Shown here piece by piece: positions 58,817-64,000 of a stretch of DNA of 64,000 nt. Under the pieces are notes generated by a model. The model was given only the letters and a program-made list of their open reading frames with translations. It made no database searches and was not told the DNA's origin. Position numbers and translations under genes: made by a program. This DNA comes from Gammaproteobacteria bacterium (GTDB taxonomy: Bacteria > Pseudomonadota > Gammaproteobacteria > Steroidobacterales > Steroidobacteraceae): the NCBI GenBank assembly GCA_947469285.1, contig CANIOW010000018.1:1-64000 (forward strand), read 5' to 3'. How positions within the stretch are numbered: the stretch's first letter is position 1; each line of letters starts with the position of its first letter.

Positions 58817-60547
58817 TCAACCCGTTCGGCGCGCAATGTCCTCGGCAGCCACATAGGCAAAGGTCATCGCCGCTCCAAGCGTTGCCCCTGCGCCAGGATA
58901 AGTGGCGCCCATCACGGACCCCGCCACATTGCCCACCGCGTAGAGTCCTGCCATCGGCTGTCCGTCTTTGCCGACCACCCGAGCGTTCTCATCCGTCTTG
59001 GGACCACCCTTGGTGCCGATATCTCCAAGATCCAGCCGAACCGCATAAAATGGCGGTTTATGGAGCTCTCCCAGCGTTCGGTTTGGCTGGTGTTGGGGAT
59101 CCCCGTAGTACAGGTTATGAAAATTACCACCGCGCCCAAATGCCGCATCTACACCGAGGCGCGCATAACCATTAAATTGTTCGACCGTTTGTTCAAGGGC
59201 CTGGGTAGGAACGCCGATTTTATCAGCCAGCCCAGCAAGGCTGTCCGCCCGATAGAGCAGATTGTCAAACCAGCCAGGCGGCAGTTTGCTGTCCGGAACC
59301 ACCGCACTTGGCAGCAGCGCAGCTAGCGGATATTTCTCCCGAAAAGTCGCATCGAACACGAACCAGCAAGGCAGGTTCGCCCCGGTGGCCGCTTGATCGC
59401 GCAGCATGGCTTGGCCAAACTGGTGATAGGAATTGGCTTCGTTGGTGAAGCGCTTACCCAAACGATTGACGGCGAGACTGTGGGGATAGCCACGTTCGAA
59501 GAACAACGGGATATTACGCACCGTATTCGGCGTCCCAACCGACGGCATCGGCACCGTGGGCGCCCACCACGCCTCGTTCATGAACGCTGTGTCAGCCCCA
59601 ATATCCAGGGCAGCCAGCAAGGCCTCACCGGCATTATTATTGCGCGGAGTTCCGCTCCAGGACGCCATCGTGGGCTGTTCAAGGTAACTATCCCGCAGCG
59701 ACTGCGACTGTTCGAAGCCTCCCGATGCCAGGACGACGCCTTTGGAGGCCGAAATCTGCAGCTCGCGACCCTCGTACTCGGCAATGACTCCGCTCACACG
59801 TCCATGAGACACCGTGAGCCGCGTCAGGCGGGTCTTCAGCCTGAGTGGTATGCCGCGATCCAGCAGCGCTTTGCGCAGTCCACCGATCAAGGCAGTGCCG
59901 TTTGCCAGCCGACAGTCCCGATAGGTGCGACGACGCCACCCGAGGTTCGTCCAATACCGCGACAGCAACCGCAGCAAAGTGCCCTGCCAGCCCTTGGCTT
60001 TGGCCAGCAGCTGCACTCCCTCCGTCACATCGATCGCAATTTTTTCGAGTAACAGGTATTCCGGGTGTGTTTCCCGCAGCCGAAAAAAGTCTTCCCCCAG
60101 CACGCGCCCATCCATGGGGCTGACGAACATGGTTCTGCCGCTGGCCAGCGCACCGGGCGCGGACGGGTAGTAGTCAGGGTAGGACAGCGTGGGGTGAGTG
60201 TAATAATGAACCCCCAGCGTCTTGAGGTATGCCGGTACCTGCGGCGACACCTCGACATATCGCGCGAGCTTTGCGTCGGGCACCTGTCCCTGCGTCACCG
60301 ACTGCAAATACGCCAAGGCCTGTGCCGGAGAGTCTGCAATGGGCGATTCGCCGTTATTGGGAATCCAGATGGCACCGCCCGAAATAGCCGACGTTCCACC
60401 GTAGCGGTCGGATTTTTCAATGACGATGACCTTCAAACCGAGATCATGTGCACGGGCAGCTGCCAGCAACCCTCCAGCCCCTGACCCGACCACCACCACA
60501 TCGGCCGTCAGCTGGTGACTCATTGGAGGTGCCTGCGATTTGTCCAT
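58817..60547 (-). CDS. kstD: 3-ketosteroid-delta1-dehydrogenase-like FAD flavoenzyme
   Basis: 576 residues. FAD motif ADVVVVGSGAGGLLAAARAH, GGTSAISGGAIWIPNN, and the C-terminal signature PFYAVRLDLGDIGTKGG, in which the Tyr and the Gly four residues later match the Tyr/Gly that bind and activate the C3 keto group in KstD, followed by GLYAVGNVAGSVMGATYPG. It would introduce a 1,2 double bond in a 3-ketosteroid ring, or act on an analogous cyclic ketone. Other steroid genes are absent from the window apart from the flavoprotein at 54535 and reductases, so assignment to steroid substrates is inference. Confidence 0.83.
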   Translation of the reverse strand: MDKSQAPPMSHQLTADVVVVGSGAGGLLAAARAHDLGLKVIVIEKSDRYGGTSAISGGAIWIPNNGESPIADSPAQALAYLQSVTQGQVPDAKLARYVEVSPQVPAYLKTLGVHYYTHPTLSYPDYYPSAPGALASGRTMFVSPMDGRVLGEDFFRLRETHPEYLLLEKIAIDVTEGVQLLAKAKGWQGTLLRLLSRYWTNLGWRRRTYRDCRLANGTALIGGLRKALLDRGIPLRLKTRLTRLTVSHGRVSGVIAEYEGRELQISASKGVVLASGGFEQSQSLRDSYLEQPTMASWSGTPRNNNAGEALLAALDIGADTAFMNEAWWAPTVPMPSVGTPNTVRNIPLFFERGYPHSLAVNRLGKRFTNEANSYHQFGQAMLRDQAATGANLPCWFVFDATFREKYPLAALLPSAVVPDSKLPPGWFDNLLYRADSLAGLADKIGVPTQALEQTVEQFNGYARLGVDAAFGRGGNFHNLYYGDPQHQPNRTLGELHKPPFYAVRLDLGDIGTKGGPKTDENARVVGKDGQPMAGLYAVGNVAGSVMGATYPGAGATLGAAMTFAYVAAEDIARRTG

Positions 60548-60733
60548 CTAATTTAACCCCAACCGATGATTGTTCACCATGAAGCTGTAGTAAATACGCC
60601 TCAACTGCTACTCGCTTTTCCCCAGATCGCCGCTGCACTGCCCTTCGGCACGGCGATATTAGCTGGTCCTGAATAGGTTCACCTGAAGGAACATGCGACA
60701 CTACCCCCCTACCACGCCGCATATGACATCACC

Positions 60734-61552
60734 TTGAGCACCCCGTCCACCCCGCCGCTCCTGCACAGCGCCTTTTACAAGTTTGTTGCCCTCAACAATG
60801 TAGCGGCCATGGCGGAGCACCTGCGCCAGATCACCTTGGCGCTGCATGGCAGCATTCTGTTGGCCAGCGAAGGCATCAACGGTATGGTTGCGGGAAGTGC
60901 CGCGGCCTTGGACGAATTTGAGTCTGCCGTATTAGCTATCGCGCCATTTTCGGGCATGGTATTCAAACGCAGCCAGTGCACGACGGCGCCGTTTCGCAAA
61001 ATGAAAGTCCGCCAAAAACCCGAAATTGTTCCACTCGGTATTGCAGGCGTTGATGTGACCGCCGGCACGGGGATCAATGTCAGTCCAGCGGAATGGCGCA
61101 AGCTCATTGCACAAGAGGACGTCGTAGTCCTCGATAATCGTAATAGTTTCGAATACCGGCTCGGCCATTTTCACAAAGCAATTGACCCGGGCGTGACTAA
61201 CTTCCGCGACTTTCCGGAATATGTAGCCGCCCATCTTGCCGAATGGCAAGCGAAAGGTCAGCGCGTAGCCATGTATTGCACCGGCGGCATTCGCTGTGAA
61301 AAGACCAGCGCCTGGATGCAGGCTTTCGATATACCAGTATTCCAGCTCGAAGGTGGAATCCTTAACTACTTTCAGGCAATGCCGGACGCAGCCGGTGACT
61401 GGGAGGGCGAGTGCTTCGTATTCGACAACCGTATTGCCCTTGACACGCACCTACAGGAAACCAGCACCACCCTCGAGGATGTCTACCAGGGTGAACCCGA
61501 TGGTGAGTGGCGCTTGCGGCGCGCCCGGCAACTCGATGGCGACGACACATGA
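60734..61552 (+). CDS. trhO: tRNA uridine(34) hydroxylase TrhO
   Basis: 272 residues. An N-terminal acylphosphatase-like half (LHGSILLASEGINGMVAGS) and a rhodanese half with active Cys182 in MYCTGGIRCEKTSAWM identify the YceA/TrhO family, which hydroxylates wobble uridine 34 using oxygen. TTG start at 60734. Overlaps the following pseudouridine synthase by ATGA, giving a two-gene RNA modification operon. Confidence 0.93.
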   Translation: MSTPSTPPLLHSAFYKFVALNNVAAMAEHLRQITLALHGSILLASEGINGMVAGSAAALDEFESAVLAIAPFSGMVFKRSQCTTAPFRKMKVRQKPEIVPLGIAGVDVTAGTGINVSPAEWRKLIAQEDVVVLDNRNSFEYRLGHFHKAIDPGVTNFRDFPEYVAAHLAEWQAKGQRVAMYCTGGIRCEKTSAWMQAFDIPVFQLEGGILNYFQAMPDAAGDWEGECFVFDNRIALDTHLQETSTTLEDVYQGEPDGEWRLRRARQLDGDDT

Positions 61553-62481
61553 GGCAAAGTTGCTCGCTGTCGCTGCCAACCCGCAACGGCGTAGGCCCCG
61601 GTTGTATCGTGTTGCCGACGGGCCCATGGGCCCACGTGCTCGATTTTCTTAATGAACGGTTTACGAATGTAACGCGTGAGGAGATCGAAGCCCGCATGAC
61701 GCGCGGCGATGTGATTGACGAACTAGGGAACAGCGTATTGCCCACCCGCCGCTATACCCCGAATCTGAAACTGTATTACTACCGCAGCATAGCCGTCGAA
61801 GAGGCCATTCCATTCGATGAAGAAATCCTGTTTCAAGATGAGCAACTCGTGGTGGTCGATAAACCCCATTTCCTGCCGGTCATTCCCAGCGGCCGTTATT
61901 TACAACAAACCCTGCTCATTCGCCTGATTCGCAAACTCGGCATCGACACCCTCGCGCCCATGCATCGTCTAGATCGCGAAACCGCGGGCGTGATGATATT
62001 CACTGTGCAACCGCACCTGCGCGGCCACTACCAACAATTGTTTGCCCGCCGCGAGGTCACCAAACACTATCAAGCGATAGCGCCGTACCGCCCTGAACTT
62101 AGCTTGCCGCTCACTCGCCGCAGCCGTCTGGTGCCTGGCGAACCGTTCATGCGGATGCAGGAAATAGCAGGCGCGGAAATCGACACCTGCAACGCCGAAA
62201 CCCAAGTGGAGCTGCTGGAAACCTTGCCATGCGGACAACTTGGGCGATACCGGCTTACGCCCTTTAGTGGAAAGAAACACCAGCTACGGGTCCACATGGC
62301 CGCGCTCGGCATTCCCATCGTCAACGACAAGATTTACCCCGTCTATCAAAGCAACTCGGGGGCCGAGAAAACCGACTACAGCCAGCCCCTGCAATTGCTG
62401 GCAGAAGCCATCGCCTTTAACGATCCAGTCACGGGCGAGCGGCGGCACTTCAGCAGTCGTCGGCAGTTACAACCCGCCTAA
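61549..62481 (+). CDS. RluA-family RNA pseudouridine synthase
   Basis: 310 residues. Catalytic motif HRLDRETAGVMIF (Asp142), YRLTPFSGKKHQLRVHMAALG and VVVDKPHFLPVIPSG are diagnostic of the RluA group. The N-terminus NGVGPGCIVLPTGPWAHVLDFL resembles a subgroup found next to other RNA enzymes; the target uridine is not identifiable. Coupled to trhO by a 4-base overlap. The start at 61549 is preferred over 61507, which lies inside trhO. Confidence 0.9.
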   Translation: MRQSCSLSLPTRNGVGPGCIVLPTGPWAHVLDFLNERFTNVTREEIEARMTRGDVIDELGNSVLPTRRYTPNLKLYYYRSIAVEEAIPFDEEILFQDEQLVVVDKPHFLPVIPSGRYLQQTLLIRLIRKLGIDTLAPMHRLDRETAGVMIFTVQPHLRGHYQQLFARREVTKHYQAIAPYRPELSLPLTRRSRLVPGEPFMRMQEIAGAEIDTCNAETQVELLETLPCGQLGRYRLTPFSGKKHQLRVHMAALGIPIVNDKIYPVYQSNSGAEKTDYSQPLQLLAEAIAFNDPVTGERRHFSSRRQLQPA

Positions 62482-62657
62482 AAACCGTCACTGCCGCCTG
62501 AGAACGCCGCCGCAACGCAACCACCATGCGCCAAGCAGCCCTACCCCCCACGCCCCTTCATCCACCCGCAGTATAATCCCCAGTGCGGACAGCAAAAACT
62601 TAGTCTATGCTGTGGGTGCCGATAGGAAAACCGAACAAAATTTTGCGGGGAATAGCG

Positions 62658-63392
62658 ATGAAAATCAGCCAGTTACTTTTCGTCCTATCGCTACTAACAG
62701 CAACCACATCGTCTGCTGAAACCATCCGGGTTGCGAGCCTTAGCTGGCCGCCCTACGCCTGCGAGACTGGCTGCCCCGAAAATGGCTCGGGCGCCAAGGC
62801 CTTACGGGCCGCGTATGGTGCGGTGGGAGTCACCGTTCAATTTTCCTGGTTACCTTGGTCGCGAGCGATCGCCGACACCAAGTCCGGCAAGTACGACGCG
62901 CTGTTCATTTCTTGGCCCGAAGACTGCGTAGAAGGCATGAAGTTCTCTGAGTCGCTGCTCACCTCACCGCTGGGGATTATGGAGCAGACGGCTAAACCCA
63001 TTGCTTTCAAAAAAACCGAAGACCTTAAAGCGTTTCGCATCGGGTCTGTGCAGGATTACGGAAACACGCTGGAATTTAACGCGCTGGTCAAAAAAGGCAT
63101 CATCAAGACCGAACTGGTTCAAGAGGACTCCATTAACATCCGTAAGGTAGCGGCTGGCCGCCTCGACGGCGCCGTGATGGATACGTTCGTGCTCAAGTAT
63201 TTCTTGAAAACTGATTTCAAAGACTTTGCCGGCAAAGTTCGCATGAATGCGCAGACACTGGAAGAAAAGCCGTTGGGCTTATGCATACCTACTGCGATGT
63301 ACTCGCGCTGGAATGCGCCCCTGAAGGCAGGAATAGCCAAAGTAGATACCAAAAAGATCAACAGCGATTACTTGAAAGCATTTTTCAAGTAA
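62658..63392 (+). CDS. Periplasmic solute-binding protein (SBP_bac_3)
   Basis: 244 residues with signal peptide (residues 1-22, ending TTSSAE). IRVASLSWPPYACETGCPE opens the fold, RAIADTKSGKYDALFISW is the lobe-1 closing piece, and FRIGSVQDYGNTLEFN is lobe 2. No permease or ATPase lies beside it. It ends 24 bases before a membrane sensor gene, so it is likely a signal-binding partner rather than an importer subunit. TATAAT lies at 62572-62577 upstream, without a matching -35. Confidence 0.85.
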   Translation: MKISQLLFVLSLLTATTSSAETIRVASLSWPPYACETGCPENGSGAKALRAAYGAVGVTVQFSWLPWSRAIADTKSGKYDALFISWPEDCVEGMKFSESLLTSPLGIMEQTAKPIAFKKTEDLKAFRIGSVQDYGNTLEFNALVKKGIIKTELVQEDSINIRKVAAGRLDGAVMDTFVLKYFLKTDFKDFAGKVRMNAQTLEEKPLGLCIPTAMYSRWNAPLKAGIAKVDTKKINSDYLKAFFK

Positions 63393-63416
63393 CCAGCCGC
63401 CTTGCGTTAACCCCAC

Positions 63417-64000
63417 ATGACTCTAGAGCCACGTCGAGAGTTCCAACGGACCGGCGACACCTTGCCGCCGCTTGGGTCTCTGCACATTTCAGCAGAGCCG
63501 TCAGCGTCCGGCTCTGGCATCAGCACCCGCCGGCTCAGCCTCATTCCGGCCGCGATCACCATTTTGGTGCTTTCGCTGTTCTGTGCCTACAACTACATCA
63601 AGCTCAACTCACGACTGACGCATGAACTGTCGAGCACTCAAGAACTGGTCTTAACACGACTCTACAAGAATCTTGAAAAGCCGCTGTGGGACCTCAGCAC
63701 TACCCTGGCGGCAGAGCTGCTTGATCAAGAAATGAACGACCAGTCGGTGTCGGCTATTTTTGTCTTCGATGCCAACCATCAGGAATTCATCGTCGGGCGT
63801 TATAAAGACAGCAATGGTGCGATAAAACCGACTGAGCGCGCGCTAACGCCAGCGGAACACTGGGTGCATCAAACACATGAAATCCGCCACGGCACAGACG
63901 TCATCGGCCAAGTAGATGTCTATGTCACAAAGGCGTTCATTAAAAGCACGTTACTCTCTGACACCCTATGGACAGTGGCCATTATCATCATCGTGACGGT
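63417..64000 (+). CDS. Membrane sensor protein, N-terminal part (runs off window)
   Basis: 194 codons to the edge. A cytoplasmic leader of ~40 residues, first membrane helix (RLSLIPAAITILVLSLFCAY), a periplasmic sensing region of about 125 residues containing NLEKPLWDLSTTLAAELLDQE and QSVSAIFVFDANHQEFIVG, then a second helix starting at DTLWTVAIIIIVT. The layout matches the sensing part of a histidine kinase or GGDEF protein; the output lies beyond the window. Placed right after a periplasmic binding protein. Confidence 0.7.
   Translation, partial: MTLEPRREFQRTGDTLPPLGSLHISAEPSASGSGISTRRLSLIPAAITILVLSLFCAYNYIKLNSRLTHELSSTQELVLTRLYKNLEKPLWDLSTTLAAELLDQEMNDQSVSAIFVFDANHQEFIVGRYKDSNGAIKPTERALTPAEHWVHQTHEIRHGTDVIGQVDVYVTKAFIKSTLLSDTLWTVAIIIIVT

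Noticed and set aside
62572-62577. TATAAT upstream of the binding-protein gene.
   Set aside because: No -35 at a proper spacing; kept only as a note.

Overview
The window is about 64 kb of GC-rich (roughly 60%) bacterial chromosome. ZipA next to SMC and LigA, a DksA-GluQ pair, and the RimP-NusA-IF2-RbfA-TruB-S15-PNPase string all point to a gammaproteobacterium. The Lys/Ala/Pro-rich extension on a DksA lacking two zinc cysteines, together with PhaR, a TonB-dependent receptor and several steroid-type flavoenzymes, suggests an environmental Xanthomonadales/Nevskiales-like degrader. That placement is inferred from gene content, not from a tree.

Layout. 1-4675 (minus): ligA (5' end only), zipA, smc. 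4760-7833 (plus): queF, dksA-like, gluQ, phaR, then a terminator shared with pnp. 7938-16524 (minus): pnp, rpsO, truB, rbfA, infB, nusA, rimP, the conserved translation/RNA operon. 16651-28501: an accessory catabolic block. An SDR and a VOC protein lie on the minus strand. On the plus strand follow a TonB-dependent receptor with a recognisable promoter, then six tightly coupled genes (two hot-dog hydratase subunits, acyl-CoA ligase, exported EthD protein, aldehyde dehydrogenase, PQQ/haem alcohol dehydrogenase) and a TetR regulator. Together they read as uptake of a hydrophobic alcohol, oxidation alcohol to aldehyde to acid, CoA activation and hydration.

28514-45532 is a mosaic: glutaminase overlapping an orphan Tat-exported molybdenum hydroxylase; an unusual ABC importer whose permease carries one split and two complete solute-binding domains and whose ATPase has an extra C-terminal domain; hydrolases, a luciferase-like oxidoreductase, a host-attachment-family protein, an SDR lacking its catalytic Tyr, an acyltransferase, MetY, a ferritin-like/4Fe-4S/double-CDGSH fusion, and a beta-carbonic anhydrase. 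45806-49407 holds two coupled glycosyltransferases, one with a long tandem-repeat N-terminus. 49408-49903 is a non-coding stretch with a possible micro-ORF, an 8-bp repeat, a plus-strand terminator and a perfect CRP-type palindrome ahead of a PAS-only protein.

50420-64000: YghU-type glutathione transferase, old-yellow-enzyme reductase, cyanophycinase-like peptidase, two FAD_binding_2 flavoproteins (one very KstD-like), panB/panC, a PPOX flavoprotein, TrhO and an RluA-family pseudouridine synthase, then a periplasmic binding protein and the 5' end of a membrane sensor that runs off the window. No rRNA, tRNA, insertion sequence, prophage or CRISPR array was seen.
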